DNA from: Cupriavidus oxalaticus
GTDB lineage: Bacteria; Pseudomonadota; Gammaproteobacteria; Burkholderiales; Burkholderiaceae
Direction: 5' to 3'
Assembly (NCBI RefSeq): GCF_016894385.1
Contig: NZ_CP069811.1
Location: forward strand, 2,394,501 to 2,458,500
Length of the DNA: 64,000 nt
The notes under the pieces are model-generated. The model was not told where the DNA came from and searched no databases. It saw only the letters and a program-made list of their open reading frames with translations. Numbering within the stretch: position 1 is the stretch's first letter; every line of letters starts with the position of its first letter. This document shows, one piece after another, positions 8,055-17,435 of this stretch. The position numbers and the translations under genes are program-made.

Positions 8055-8184
8055 CACACGATTGGTAGACGACACCGCAACATGTAATCCCCCGCGCACC
8101 CCGCTATACTGGGAAGCCCCCCGCCCACCACAACGGCAACACGCAGGCCGCCCTCGCGCCAGGCCTGCCGGAGGAAGCGCGCAA

Positions 8185-9402
8185 TTGGCTGATCACGACC
8201 TGTCCAGGCTGAAAATCGACCGCAGCGCCACCGCCGCGCCCGGCGCCCGCGTCCGTCCCCGGCGCAGGTGGCTGCGCTATGCCGGCATCGCGCTGATCCT
8301 GCTGGCCGTGCTCGGCATCGCCGTCAGGCTCGCCGGCCCGCGGTCGGTGCAGACCACAACGGTTACCTCGGCCTATCCCACGCAGAATTTCACGCTGCTC
8401 AATGCCACCGGCTATGTCGTGCCGCAGCGCAAGGCCGCAGTCGCGTCCAAGGCGCAGGGGAGGCTCGAATGGCTGGGCGTGCTGGAAGGCTCGCGCGTGA
8501 AGAAGGACGAGGTCATCGCCCGGCTCGAGAGCAAGGACGTGTCGGCCTCATTCGCCCAGGCGCAGGCCCAGGTGAAGGTGGCACAAGCCAACCTCGCCCT
8601 GCAGCAGGCAGAACTGAAAGACGCCGAGGTCAACCTGCGCCGCTCCGAGATCCTGATCGTGCCGAACGCGATCTCGCGCAACCAGTACGATGCCGACGTC
8701 GCACGCTATCACAAGGCCAGGGCCTCGGTCAGCAGCTCGCAGGCGTCGATCGCTTCGGCGCAGGCCAATGCGCGCGCGGCTGAAGTTGCCGTGGAGCAGA
8801 CCGTCGTGCGCGCGCCGTTCGACGGCGTGGTGCTGGTCAAGCATGCCAACGTCGGCGACAACATCACGCCGTTCTCGGCCGCCGCCGATACCAAGGGCGC
8901 GATCGTGACCATTGCCGACATGGAGACGCTGGAAGTCGAAGCCGACGTCGCCGAATCCAATATCGCCAGGATCCACCCCGGCCAGCCATGCGAACTGCTG
9001 CTCGATGCCCTGCCCGGCGTGCGCCTGGCCGGCCAGGTATCGCGCATCGTGCCGACGGTGGACCGCTCCAAGGCCACGGTGCTGGTCAAGGTGCGCTTCG
9101 TCGACCGCGACGCGCGCGTGCTGCCGGACATGAGCGCGAAGATCGCCTTCCTGTCGCGCGCCGCCACGGCGCAGGACCGCCAGCCCGTCATCGCGGCGCA
9201 GCCGGCCGCGGTGGTCATGCGCGATGGCCGGCCGGTGGTCTACGTGGTCCGTGACGGCAAGGCGCACGAAACCCCGGTCAAGACCGGCGACAAGCTCGGC
9301 GAGCTGGTCGCGGTGCAGGGCGTCAAGCCGGGCGACGTGCTGGTGCTGTCGCCCGGCGACAAGCTTGGCGACGGCGACCGCGTCACGCCGGCCAAGCCTT
9401 GA
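8185..9402 (+). CDS. MacA/HlyD-like periplasmic adaptor of an ABC efflux system
   Basis: A 405-aa inner-membrane-anchored adaptor. A cytoplasmic start is followed by one transmembrane segment at about 30-48, a lipoyl-like hairpin (VVPQRKAAVASKAQGRLEWL), a long alpha-helical coiled coil (about 110-190) and beta-barrel/membrane-proximal domains. These proteins link an inner-membrane exporter to an outer-membrane channel. TTG 8185 is chosen because GGAGGA lies nine bases upstream; the frame extends far upstream as an uninformative open frame. It begins a four-gene run with an ATPase and two permeases; no TolC-like gene is present. Confidence 0.85.
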   Translation: MADHDLSRLKIDRSATAAPGARVRPRRRWLRYAGIALILLAVLGIAVRLAGPRSVQTTTVTSAYPTQNFTLLNATGYVVPQRKAAVASKAQGRLEWLGVLEGSRVKKDEVIARLESKDVSASFAQAQAQVKVAQANLALQQAELKDAEVNLRRSEILIVPNAISRNQYDADVARYHKARASVSSSQASIASAQANARAAEVAVEQTVVRAPFDGVVLVKHANVGDNITPFSAAADTKGAIVTIADMETLEVEADVAESNIARIHPGQPCELLLDALPGVRLAGQVSRIVPTVDRSKATVLVKVRFVDRDARVLPDMSAKIAFLSRAATAQDRQPVIAAQPAAVVMRDGRPVVYVVRDGKAHETPVKTGDKLGELVAVQGVKPGDVLVLSPGDKLGDGDRVTPAKP

Positions 9403-9412
9403 GGGTGAGCGC

Positions 9413-10105
<693 letters not shown>

Positions 10106-10111
10106 CCCATC

Positions 10112-11266
10112 ATGTACGCGCTCAAGCTGATCACCCGCAACGCGCTGCGGCACAAGCTGCGCACCGCGCTGACCGTGCTGGGGCTGGTGATCGCGGTGCT
10201 GGCGTTCGGGCTGCTGCAGACCGTGATCGACGCGTGGTACGCCGGCGCCTCGGCCGCGTCCAGCGCGCGGCTGGTGACGCGCAATGCGATCTCGCTGGTG
10301 TTCCCGCTGCCGCTCAGCTACGAGGGCCGCATCCGCGGCGTCGACGGCGTGACCACGGTGGCGCGTTCCAACTGGTTCGGCGGCGTCTATCGCGATCCCA
10401 AGAATTTCTTCGCGCAGTTCGCGGTGTCGGACAACTACCTCGATCTTTACCCGGAATTCATCGTTCCCGAACAGCAGCGCGCCGAGTACCAGCGCGACCG
10501 CAAAGGGGCGCTGGTGGGCCGCCAACTGGCCGACCAGTTCGGCTTCAAGATCGGCGACGTGATCCCGATCAAGGGCACCATCTACCCCGGCACCTGGGAG
10601 TTCGTGGTGCGCGGCATCATGGACGGCCGCGACGAAAGCATCATCACGCGGCAGATGGTGTTCCACTGGGAATACCTGAACGAGACCATCCGCAAGAAAA
10701 CGCCGCGCCAGGCCGACCAGGTCGGGGTCTATGTGCTGGGCGTGGACAACCCCGACAACACCGCGGCGATCTCGCGCAATGTCGATGCCGTGTTCCGCAA
10801 CTCGCTGGCGGAGACGCTGACCGAGACCGAGCAGGCCTTCCAGCTCGGCTTCGTCGCCATGTCGAACCAGATCATCGCGGCGATCCGCGTGGTGTCCTAT
10901 GTGGTGATCGTGATCATCATGGCGGTAATGGCCAATGCGATGGCGATGAGCGCGCGCGAGCGCACCGTGGAATACGCCACGCTCAAGGCGCTGGGCTTCG
11001 GCCCGGGCTTCCTGGCGCTGCTGGTGTTCGGCGAGTCGCTGGCGATCTGCGTGGCGGGCGGCGCGCTCGGCATGCTCGCCACGCCGCCGATGGCGGCGGC
11101 CTTCAAGCAGGCGGTCGGCGGCGTGTTCCCGGTGTTCACGGTATCGCCGGAAACGATGCGCGCGCAGGCCGCGTGCGCGCTGGCGGTCGGCATCGCCGCC
11201 GGCATCGTGCCGGCGGTACAGGCTGCGCGCGTGCGCATCGTCGAAGGCCTGCGGGCGATTGGCTGA
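10112..11266 (+). CDS. ABC transporter permease, FtsX/MacB type (first of two)
   Basis: A 384-aa permease: one N-terminal transmembrane helix (about 18-38), a large periplasmic domain (about 40-255), then three C-terminal helices, with the FtsX-domain signature [19 protein letters not shown] near 290-310. MacB-type transporters use mechanotransmission to move peptides, lipoproteins or small molecules. It is followed by a second, similar permease, so the working transporter is probably a heterodimer with two copies of the ATPase. Confidence 0.88.
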   Translation: MYALKLITRNALRHKLRTALTVLGLVIAVLAFGLLQTVIDAWYAGASAASSARLVTRNAISLVFPLPLSYEGRIRGVDGVTTVARSNWFGGVYRDPKNFFAQFAVSDNYLDLYPEFIVPEQQRAEYQRDRKGALVGRQLADQFGFKIGDVIPIKGTIYPGTWEFVVRGIMDGRDESIITRQMVFHWEYLNETIRKKTPRQADQVGVYVLGVDNPDNTAAISRNVDAVFRNSLAETLTETEQAFQLGFVAMSNQIIAAIRVVSYVVIVIIMAVMANAMAMSARERTVEYATLKALGFGPGFLALLVFGESLAICVAGGALGMLATPPMAAAFKQAVGGVFPVFTVSPETMRAQAACALAVGIAAGIVPAVQAARVRIVEGLRAIG

Positions 11267-11277
11267 CGCATCCGGCC

Positions 11278-12444
11278 ATGGCGATCCCCCTCACCTATAT
11301 CGCGCGCAATCTTTGGGCCCGGCGGCTGACCACGGCGCTGACCGCGGGCGGGCTGGCGCTGGTGGTCTTTGTCTTCGCCACCATGCTGATGCTGGATGCC
11401 GGCCTGAAGAAGACGCTGGTCACCACCGGCGAGCACGACAACGTGGTGGTGATCCGCAAGGGCGCCGAGACCGAGATCCAGAGCGCCGTCGAGCGCGGGC
11501 AGGCCAGCATCCTGGAAATGCACCCCGCGGTGGCCATGACCGGCGCCGGCCAGCCGATGGCCTCGCGCGAGGCGGTGGTGCTGATCTCGCTGACCAAGTC
11601 CAGCACCGGGCAGCCCTCCAACGTGGTGATCCGCGGCATCTCGCCGCTGGGCATGGCGCTGCGTCCGCAGGTCAGGCTCGTGGCGGGGCGCATGTTCCGT
11701 CCGGGCTCGGCTGAAATCATTGTCGGCAGCAGCATTGCCGGCGGCTTTGCCGGGGTGCAGATCGGCGAACACCTGCGCTTCGCCCAGCGCGAGTGGACCG
11801 TGGTGGGCCACTTCGACGCCGGCGGCAGCGGTTTCGACTCGGAGATCTGGGGCGATGTCGACCAGCTGATGCAGTCGTTCCGGCGCAATGCGTATTCGTC
11901 GATGGTGGTGCGGCTGGCCAATCCCACGCTGTTCGAGCGTTTCCGCGCCGATATCGACGTGGACCCGCGCCTGGCCGACGAGGCCAAGCGCGAGCAGGTC
12001 TTCTACAGCGACCAGTCCAAGGCGCTGTCCAGCTTTATCAATATCCTCGGCGTTACGCTGTCCACGATTTTTTCGGTTGCGGCAATGATCGGCGCCATGA
12101 TCACCATGTACGCGTCGGTGGCCAACCGCGTGGCCGAGATCGGCACGCTGCGCGCGCTGGGATTCAAGCGTGCCAACGTGCTGGTGGCCTTCCTGATCGA
12201 GGCGGCACTGCTCGGACTGGTGGGTGGCATGGCCGGGCTCGCGTTTGCCGCGCTGATGCAGTTCGCATCGTTCTCGACGACCAATTTCCAGACGTTTGCC
12301 GATTTGTCGTTCCGCTTCATCCTGACGCCCGCGATCGCGCTGCAGACGCTGGCGTTCGCGATGGGAATGGGGCTGGTGGGTGGCTTCCTGCCGGCGGTGC
12401 GGGCGGCGAGGATGAACATTGTGGATGCGTTGCGGGCGCGTTGA
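11278..12444 (+). CDS. ABC transporter permease, FtsX/MacB type (second of two)
   Basis: A 388-aa permease built like its neighbour: N-terminal helix (about 17-40), periplasmic domain, then three C-terminal helices around the signature NRVAEIGTLRALGFKRANVL. ATG 11278 begins 11 bp after the first permease. The two proteins are clearly homologous but diverged, which suggests a heterodimer. A REP-like pair follows the stop codon and may end the transcript or protect its 3' end. Confidence 0.88.
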   Translation: MAIPLTYIARNLWARRLTTALTAGGLALVVFVFATMLMLDAGLKKTLVTTGEHDNVVVIRKGAETEIQSAVERGQASILEMHPAVAMTGAGQPMASREAVVLISLTKSSTGQPSNVVIRGISPLGMALRPQVRLVAGRMFRPGSAEIIVGSSIAGGFAGVQIGEHLRFAQREWTVVGHFDAGGSGFDSEIWGDVDQLMQSFRRNAYSSMVVRLANPTLFERFRADIDVDPRLADEAKREQVFYSDQSKALSSFINILGVTLSTIFSVAAMIGAMITMYASVANRVAEIGTLRALGFKRANVLVAFLIEAALLGLVGGMAGLAFAALMQFASFSTTNFQTFADLSFRFILTPAIALQTLAFAMGMGLVGGFLPAVRAARMNIVDALRAR

Positions 12445-12461
12445 GCGGCTTGCTCGCTGCC

Positions 12462-12508
12462 GGTTTGCTCCCCTCTCCCGCGCGCGGGAGAGGGGCCAGG
12501 GGTGAGGG
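12462..12508. repeat. REP-like palindrome, copy 3
   Basis: GGTTTGCTCCCCTCTCCCG-CG-CGCGGGAGAGGGG continuing into CCAGGGGTGAGGG. The extension is roughly complementary to the element at 12575. Confidence 0.75.
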
Positions 12509-12574
12509 CGGGCGCCTCCACGAAAGTTATGCTCTTCAAAACCATAGGCTCCGCTTGATGTGGTGCCTCGCTGA

Positions 12575-12613
12575 ACCACCCCTCACCCCGGCCCTCTCCC
12601 CATGAGGGGAGAA
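12575..12613. repeat. REP-like palindrome, copy 4 (inverted)
   Basis: CCACCCCTCACCCC-GGCCCTCTCCCC followed by ATGAGGGGAGAA. This is the near-inverse of the copy 3 extension, so the two could fold into one large cruciform as in BIME pairs. Confidence 0.6.
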
Positions 12614-12829
12614 CACCTTGCTGAGGCCAGCTCGGGCGGCTTAGGTGCACCCAACACCGTTGGCTTTGCTTCTGGCTTCCGAGCGCCCCCGATCCTTTCC
12701 TTGCCTTCTCCCCCCCGTACGTCTACAACCCGTAGTGATGCATGCTTCTCGCCAGACCCCGCTGGCGGCCAGTGCGCACCGGCACGGCCAGCGGCGCCCC
12801 ACCGCAGGACTTACCGCCAGGACGCCCCG

Positions 12830-14020
12830 ATGAATCTCGACCTGCTGGCTTCATTGCTGACCGCCGTGGTGGTGCTGCTGATCGGCACCCTGGTCAACCG
12901 CAGCGTCGGCATCCTGTCGCGCTACAACATCCCCGACCCCGTCACCGGCGGGCTGCTGTTCGCCATCGTCGCGTCGGTGGCAGCGGCGGCGGCAAATTTC
13001 CGCGTGGTCATCGATCCCGGCATGAAGCCTGTGCTGCTGCTGATGTTCTTCGGCGGCGTCGGCCTTGGCGCCGACCTGCGCATGCTCAAGCGCGGCGGCA
13101 AGGCGCTGGTGATCTTCCTGATCATCCTGCTGCCCTATATCGTGGTGCAGAACACCGTCGGCGTGGCCATGGCCAAAGCGCTCGACCTGCACCCTATCTT
13201 CGGGCTGGTGAGCGGTTCCATCACGCTGGTGGGCGGCCATGGCACCGGGGCCGCCTATGCCGAGCGCTTCGCCGAGGTCAACAACCTGCAGGCGGTGATG
13301 GACCTGTCGATGACGGTGGCGACCATCGGCCTGGTCGTCGGCGGCATCATCGGCGGTCCCGTGGCGCAGTACCTGATCTCGCGCTACAAGCTGCGCTCGA
13401 CCGCGCGCGAGGCCGGCGACACCGAAGAGGAAGCCGCTGCGCTCTCGCCGATCACCACGGTCGGCGCGCTTGCCGCGCTGGCCGGCATCCTGGCCGCGGT
13501 GATCGGCGGGCGCTGGATCGCGGCGCAGATGCCGGCGGGTCCGATCACCATCCCCGGCTTCCTGTGGTGCATGATGCTCGGCATCGCGATCCGCAACCTG
13601 CTGCCGTTCATCGGCCTGCGCTTCGACGACCGCGCCACCGACCTGATCACCAACGTCTGCCTGTCGCTGTTCCTGGTCATGACCATGATGGCGCTGGACC
13701 TGGCCGAGGTGGCGCTGTCGGCCGGCCCGTTCCTGCTGATCATCGCGATGCAGGTGGTGTTCATCATCCTCTACGTGGTGTTCGTCTGCTTCCGCTTCAT
13801 GGGCCGCGACTACGAAGCGGCGGTCACCTCGGCCGCGTTCATCGGCTTCAACATGGGTTCCACGGCGACCGCCATGGCCAATATGCGCGCGATCACCGCG
13901 CGCTACGGGCCGGCGCCCACCAGCTACCTGATCACGCCGCTGGCCGGCGCGTTCTTTGTCGACCTGATGAACGCGTTCGTGCTGACCATGATGCTGGCCT
14001 TGCCGCTGATCGGAGGCTGA
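12830..14020 (+). CDS. gltS: Sodium/glutamate symporter family protein
   Basis: A 396-aa polytopic inner-membrane carrier of the ESS/GltS family. It has about ten hydrophobic segments and the family landmark GGHGTGAAYAE (about 136-146), repeated in degenerate form in the second half (FNMGSTATAMANMR), consistent with the inverted-repeat fold. GltS members import glutamate with sodium. The next gene starts one base after the stop and encodes a TAXI-type binding lipoprotein, an unusual partner, so the substrate may differ from glutamate. ATG 12830 is the first start before the conserved N-terminal helix. Confidence 0.9.
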   Translation: MNLDLLASLLTAVVVLLIGTLVNRSVGILSRYNIPDPVTGGLLFAIVASVAAAAANFRVVIDPGMKPVLLLMFFGGVGLGADLRMLKRGGKALVIFLIILLPYIVVQNTVGVAMAKALDLHPIFGLVSGSITLVGGHGTGAAYAERFAEVNNLQAVMDLSMTVATIGLVVGGIIGGPVAQYLISRYKLRSTAREAGDTEEEAAALSPITTVGALAALAGILAAVIGGRWIAAQMPAGPITIPGFLWCMMLGIAIRNLLPFIGLRFDDRATDLITNVCLSLFLVMTMMALDLAEVALSAGPFLLIIAMQVVFIILYVVFVCFRFMGRDYEAAVTSAAFIGFNMGSTATAMANMRAITARYGPAPTSYLITPLAGAFFVDLMNAFVLTMMLALPLIGG

Positions 14021-14021
14021 C

Positions 14022-15623
14022 ATGCGCCGCGCCTGCTTTGCCTTCTTTCTTGCGCTGCTGGCCAGCCTGTGGCTGGCCGGCTGCGGCGGCGGCCCGAACG
14101 CCGACGGCATCCGCGCCGATCTCGACGATCGCCTGGCGCAGGCGCTGCCGCCCGGCACCGTGCAGCTGGTCGGCATCGACCGGCGCGGCTCGCAGTCCGA
14201 CACCAAGGCACCGGCCGGCGAGACCCGGCGCGTGGTGTATTTCGACGCGGAACTGAAGCTGCTGCGCGACTATGACTTCGGCGCATGGGATTCGCCCGGC
14301 GTGGCCGGCCTGATCTCGGCGCTGGGCGCGGGGCCGCGTGGCATCACCGGGATCACCAGCGGCGGCAACAAGGCCGGCGACATCCTGCGCGCGCACGGCA
14401 CCGCGCTGTACCGGCGCGACGGCGAGCGCTGGGTCAGCGTGCAGCCCGCCGGCTATCGCCCGGCCGAGGCGCCGGCCGTGGCCACCAACGCGCCCACGGG
14501 CCCGGCGGCCATCCTGGACGCCATGCGCAAGGTGGTCGAGGCGGTCCAGAAGGACGCCTCTCCGGCGCAGCGCGCGGTGATCGAGCAGGAACTGACCACC
14601 GCGCACGCCAATATCCGCGCCCGGCTGGCCCGCGTCGACGAGGGCTATGCCATTGCCGCCGGCGCCGAGCACGGCCAGTACCTGCGCTTCGTGCGCGCGC
14701 TGGTGGAGGGCGCGCGCGCGCGCGCCATCCCGCTGGTGACCCGAGGCGGCGAAGAGAACCTGCGCCTGCTGCGCGGCGGCAAGGTCTCGGCGGCCATGGC
14801 GCAGGGCGATGCCGCGCTCGATGCCTACGAGGGCAAGGGCGCCTTTGCCGAGGACGGGCCGCACGCATCGCTGCGCGCCATCGGCAGCCTGTACCCGGAG
14901 CCGGTGCATGTGCTGGTGCGCGACGGCGATCCGGCGCGCTCGGTGTCCGACCTGCGCGGCAAGCGCATCGCGGTGGGCGAGCGCGGCGCGGCCTCGCGCG
15001 GCACGGTGCTGCGCGTGCTGGCCGCGCACGGACTGACCGAGAACGATTTCAAGGTCGAGGAAGTAGGCCTGGGCGCGGCGCTGGTGGCACTGCGCCAGAA
15101 CCAGGTGGATGCCGTGATGCAGGTGATCGGCGTGCCGTCCGACAGCATCCGCGATGCGCTGAGCGAACTGCCGTTGCGGCTGCTGCCGCTGGACGAGCGC
15201 GCGATCGCGGCAATGGTCGGGCAGAAGGCGGGCTATTTCCGCGCCAGCATCGCGCCCGGCACCTACCCCGGCCTGCGCGAGCCGGTGCGCACCATCGCCA
15301 CCGCGGCGATCCTGGTGACCGGCCCGGACCTGTCGGATACCGAGGTGGCCGACCTGACGCGGCTGGTGTACCGGCATGGCCGCGACCTGGTCGCGCGCGG
15401 CAGCGCCCAGGGCGGGCAGATCAACGTGGCCACCGCGCGCGAAGGGCTGGTGATTCCGCAGCACCTGGCGGCGGCCAAGGTGCTGGACGGCCTGGCGGCG
15501 GGCACGGCGGCCACGCCCGGGCAGCGGTCCGGAGGACCGTCTACCCAGGCACCCGCATCGGCACCCGCATCGGCACCCGCATCGGCACCGGCCGCCACCG
15601 CATCCATGCCGGGCGTCCGCTAG
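14022..15623 (+). CDS. TAXI-type (TRAP-associated) solute-binding lipoprotein
   Basis: A 533-aa protein with a lipoprotein signal (lipobox LAGC at 18-21). An N-terminal region of about 200 residues of no family I recognise precedes a TAXI/NMT1-like binding domain (about 215-490), seen in LRGGKVSAAMAQGDAALDAY and SVSDLRGKRIAVGERGAASRG. Conventional TAXI receptors serve TRAP permeases with DctQ/DctM-type membrane parts; none is encoded here. Instead the gene is coupled to GltS (one intervening base). The C terminus carries SAPA-type repeats encoded by a tandem 12-bp repeat. The inferred role is ligand capture for, or sensing beside, the symporter. Confidence 0.82.
   Translation: MRRACFAFFLALLASLWLAGCGGGPNADGIRADLDDRLAQALPPGTVQLVGIDRRGSQSDTKAPAGETRRVVYFDAELKLLRDYDFGAWDSPGVAGLISALGAGPRGITGITSGGNKAGDILRAHGTALYRRDGERWVSVQPAGYRPAEAPAVATNAPTGPAAILDAMRKVVEAVQKDASPAQRAVIEQELTTAHANIRARLARVDEGYAIAAGAEHGQYLRFVRALVEGARARAIPLVTRGGEENLRLLRGGKVSAAMAQGDAALDAYEGKGAFAEDGPHASLRAIGSLYPEPVHVLVRDGDPARSVSDLRGKRIAVGERGAASRGTVLRVLAAHGLTENDFKVEEVGLGAALVALRQNQVDAVMQVIGVPSDSIRDALSELPLRLLPLDERAIAAMVGQKAGYFRASIAPGTYPGLREPVRTIATAAILVTGPDLSDTEVADLTRLVYRHGRDLVARGSAQGGQINVATAREGLVIPQHLAAAKVLDGLAAGTAATPGQRSGGPSTQAPASAPASAPASAPAATASMPGVR
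15549..15590 (+). repeat. Tandem 12-bp repeat in the TAXI gene 3' end
   Basis: Three perfect copies of GCACCCGCATCG plus a partial fourth, coding for repeating Ala-Pro-Ala-Ser. Prone to slippage length changes. Confidence 0.8.
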
Positions 15624-15644
15624 ACCCCGAAACTGCCGGCCGCG

Positions 15645-16454
15645 CTACCCCGCTGCCGGCAACTCCGCCGCCAGCCGGCAGCGCCGGTCCAGGAAGTCGC
15701 TCGCATGGCCATTGCTGCCGCCCGCGGCGTGGACCGGCTGGTCCACCAGGAAAAAGCCAGGGCGGCCCTGCCGGTCCTGACCATAGGTGAGGAAGATGCC
15801 CCGGTCAGGCGGCGGCACCGGGATGGCGCTGGCGCCGGGGTCGTCAGCCCTGCCTCCGACCAGCGCGAAAGGGTCGGCCGTCAAGACCGGCTCGGCAGCC
15901 GGGATAAACCGGGCCCGCACCGGCTTGCCATCGAAGCGCAGCGAAGTCCATGCGGTGCCGATCGGCCCGCTCGCGCCATTGACGAAGGCGCGCGCCGCGG
16001 CACTGATGCAATCCAGGTGGATATGGAGCTGGTCCTGGCTGCGCGAGGTGCGGGAATTGACCGCCAGCCCCAGCATGTCGTCCGGCACCGGCTTGCCCAG
16101 CGCCTGTCCGACGATGCCGCGCTCGTCCCAGCCGAAGGCCCAGGCGTTGGCACCGGTGCCGTCCCACGCCCTGCGATCCTCCACGCCCGTCACCGGCCGC
16201 ACCGGGATCACCAGGTAGTGCGACACGCCGATCGCGTCCTTGTAGAGCACCAGCCCGCGGGCACGGTCGACGCTGGCGCAATCGGCATGCTGCGGCTGCG
16301 GCGGCGCCAGGCAGCGCTGCTGCACGTTGCGCCACAGGCCATCGCGCCCACCGGACAGGACGCCGGCCACGTTCTCGGCGGTGCAGCCCGCCAGCATCAA
16401 TGCCGCCGCCAGCGGCAGCGCACCGCGCCGGCGTGCCGGAGTCAACGCCGGCAT
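15645..16454 (-). CDS. cdh: CDP-diacylglycerol diphosphatase
   Basis: A 269-aa protein with a signal and lipobox LAGC (21-24), then the HIT-related Cdh fold: DQLHIHLDC (142-149) contains the His-phi-His triad of CDP-diacylglycerol pyrophosphatase. Other Cdh hallmarks are LVLYKDAIGVSHYLVIP near 68-84 and NSRTSRSQDQ. The enzyme hydrolyses CDP-diacylglycerol to phosphatidic acid and CMP at the membrane. The upstream 77-codon gene overlaps its start by 13 bp, so they are probably co-transcribed. It is convergent with the TAXI gene. Confidence 0.85.
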   Translation of the reverse strand: MPALTPARRRGALPLAAALMLAGCTAENVAGVLSGGRDGLWRNVQQRCLAPPQPQHADCASVDRARGLVLYKDAIGVSHYLVIPVRPVTGVEDRRAWDGTGANAWAFGWDERGIVGQALGKPVPDDMLGLAVNSRTSRSQDQLHIHLDCISAAARAFVNGASGPIGTAWTSLRFDGKPVRARFIPAAEPVLTADPFALVGGRADDPGASAIPVPPPDRGIFLTYGQDRQGRPGFFLVDQPVHAAGGSNGHASDFLDRRCRLAAELPAAG

Positions 16455-16675
16455 GGAATGCCGTAGTACGTCCCCACCCGCGGGTTGGACACGATGTAGG
16501 CGTGGCGCTGGGCCCAGAACTGAGCGTCGCGAAAGACCTCGGCCTCGCGTTCGCTCCAGGGTGTGGCCAGCAGCGGCAGGGCTTCGGCATCGGTGGTCGG
16601 GTAGACCTGGGCCTGGTAGCGGGCCGTCTGCAGCGCACCCGTACGGATGGTACGGATCGTGACGTGGAGTGTCAT
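16442..16675 (-). CDS. Small protein of unknown function (77 aa) upstream of cdh
   Basis: A 77-aa soluble protein with no signal or membrane segment. It contains RYQAQVYPTTDAEALPLLATP and ends in VGTYYGIPCRR. I do not recognise the family. Its 3' end overlaps the cdh start by 13 bp. ATG 16675 is preferred because a GAGAAG-type ribosome site lies about 8 bases upstream; a start 33 bp further up (MISRLHDEKLP) is possible. An 8-bp inverted repeat covers that ribosome site, so translation may be controlled. Confidence 0.6.
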   Translation of the reverse strand: MTLHVTIRTIRTGALQTARYQAQVYPTTDAEALPLLATPWSEREAEVFRDAQFWAQRHAYIVSNPRVGTYYGIPCRR

Positions 16676-16682
16676 AGGCAGC

Positions 16683-16703
16683 TTCTCGTCATGAAGACGA
16701 GAA
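16683..16703 (-). promoter_or_regulatory. Perfect inverted repeat covering the ribosome site of the 77-aa gene
   Basis: TTCTCGTC-N5-GACGAGAA. On the transcript of the minus-strand gene the 3' arm contains the GAGAA ribosome-binding bases. It could be an RNA hairpin controlling translation or a DNA operator. Confidence 0.5.
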
Positions 16704-16814
16704 ATCATAACCACATTCCTGGGTTGCTTTGATGACTGCGGTTGAAACTTGCTGTCAGGAAGCCGCATCGGCCACGACCAACCGGTGTCCCCTCGCCCGC
16801 AACCGGAGCCAGAC

Positions 16815-17300
16815 ATGACGGCCAAGTCTCCCCGCAAGATCGCAATCCTCGCGCTGACGCACCTCGCCATGCTGGCGACCGGCTTTGCGGCCGGGATCTA
16901 TGTGCTGCCGATCCTGACCGAGCAGGCGGGGGCGAGCACCGGGCAGGTACAGGCGGTGGCGCGGCAGGCGGCCTTTTCCGGCGCCTTCCGCAAGGACCTG
17001 GCCGGCAGTGACGCATTGCACTGGGCCAGCGGACGGCTGCATGTGTCGGCCCGCGCCATTGCCTTCGAAGGCAGCGTGGCGCCGGGGCCGGACTACCGGA
17101 TCTACCTGGTGCCGGAGTTCGTCGACACCGAGGCGGCTTTCCTCGGCATCAAGGACCGCGCGGTGCAGGTTGCACCGTTGAAGACATTCGGCAATTTCAC
17201 CGTGGCGCTGCCGGATGGCGTCGATCCCGGCCAGCACCGTGCGGTGGTGATCTGGTGCGAGCGGTTCGGGCAGTTCATCAGTGCCGCGGCCTACCGCTAG
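16815..17300 (+). CDS. DM13-domain protein, membrane-anchored or secreted
   Basis: A 161-aa protein. An uncleaved signal or transmembrane segment at about 9-31 is followed by a DM13 domain (about 48-160): FSGAFRKDLAGSDALHWASG, DYRIYLVPEF and a late VVIWCERFGQFISAA strand with the single conserved Cys. DM13 domains are thought to take part in electron transfer or redox chemistry at the cell surface; the role here is open. ATG 16815 is preceded by GGAGCC. The gene stands alone between the minus-strand cdh unit and the minus-strand porin. Confidence 0.8.
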   Translation: MTAKSPRKIAILALTHLAMLATGFAAGIYVLPILTEQAGASTGQVQAVARQAAFSGAFRKDLAGSDALHWASGRLHVSARAIAFEGSVAPGPDYRIYLVPEFVDTEAAFLGIKDRAVQVAPLKTFGNFTVALPDGVDPGQHRAVVIWCERFGQFISAAAYR

Positions 17301-17308
17301 GCCGTGCA

Positions 17309-17338
17309 AGAAAAAAGGGCCGATCGAGGAACCGGCCC
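17309..17338 (-). terminator. Rho-independent terminator of the porin gene
   Basis: Read on the minus strand, GGGCCG-N10-CGGCCC is followed by a run of six T. It sits about 100 bp after the porin stop codon and may also serve the convergent DM13 gene. Confidence 0.75.
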
Positions 17339-17435
17339 AACGAACCCCGCACAGGCAAGGTGTCGATATGAACATCACGGCCCGCCCGTGCGCGGCGCCG
17401 GAGCGCCATCGCGGGCGGGCATCCGCAGGCTGCGC

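Larger units (their letters stand above)
12445..12829. other. Intergenic region holding an inverted pair of REP-like elements
   Basis: A 385-bp gap between the efflux operon and gltS. It contains two REP-like palindromes (12462-12508 and 12575-12613) in opposite orientation and otherwise nothing recognisable. The gltS promoter must lie in its last 200 bp; I could not place it. Confidence 0.5.
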
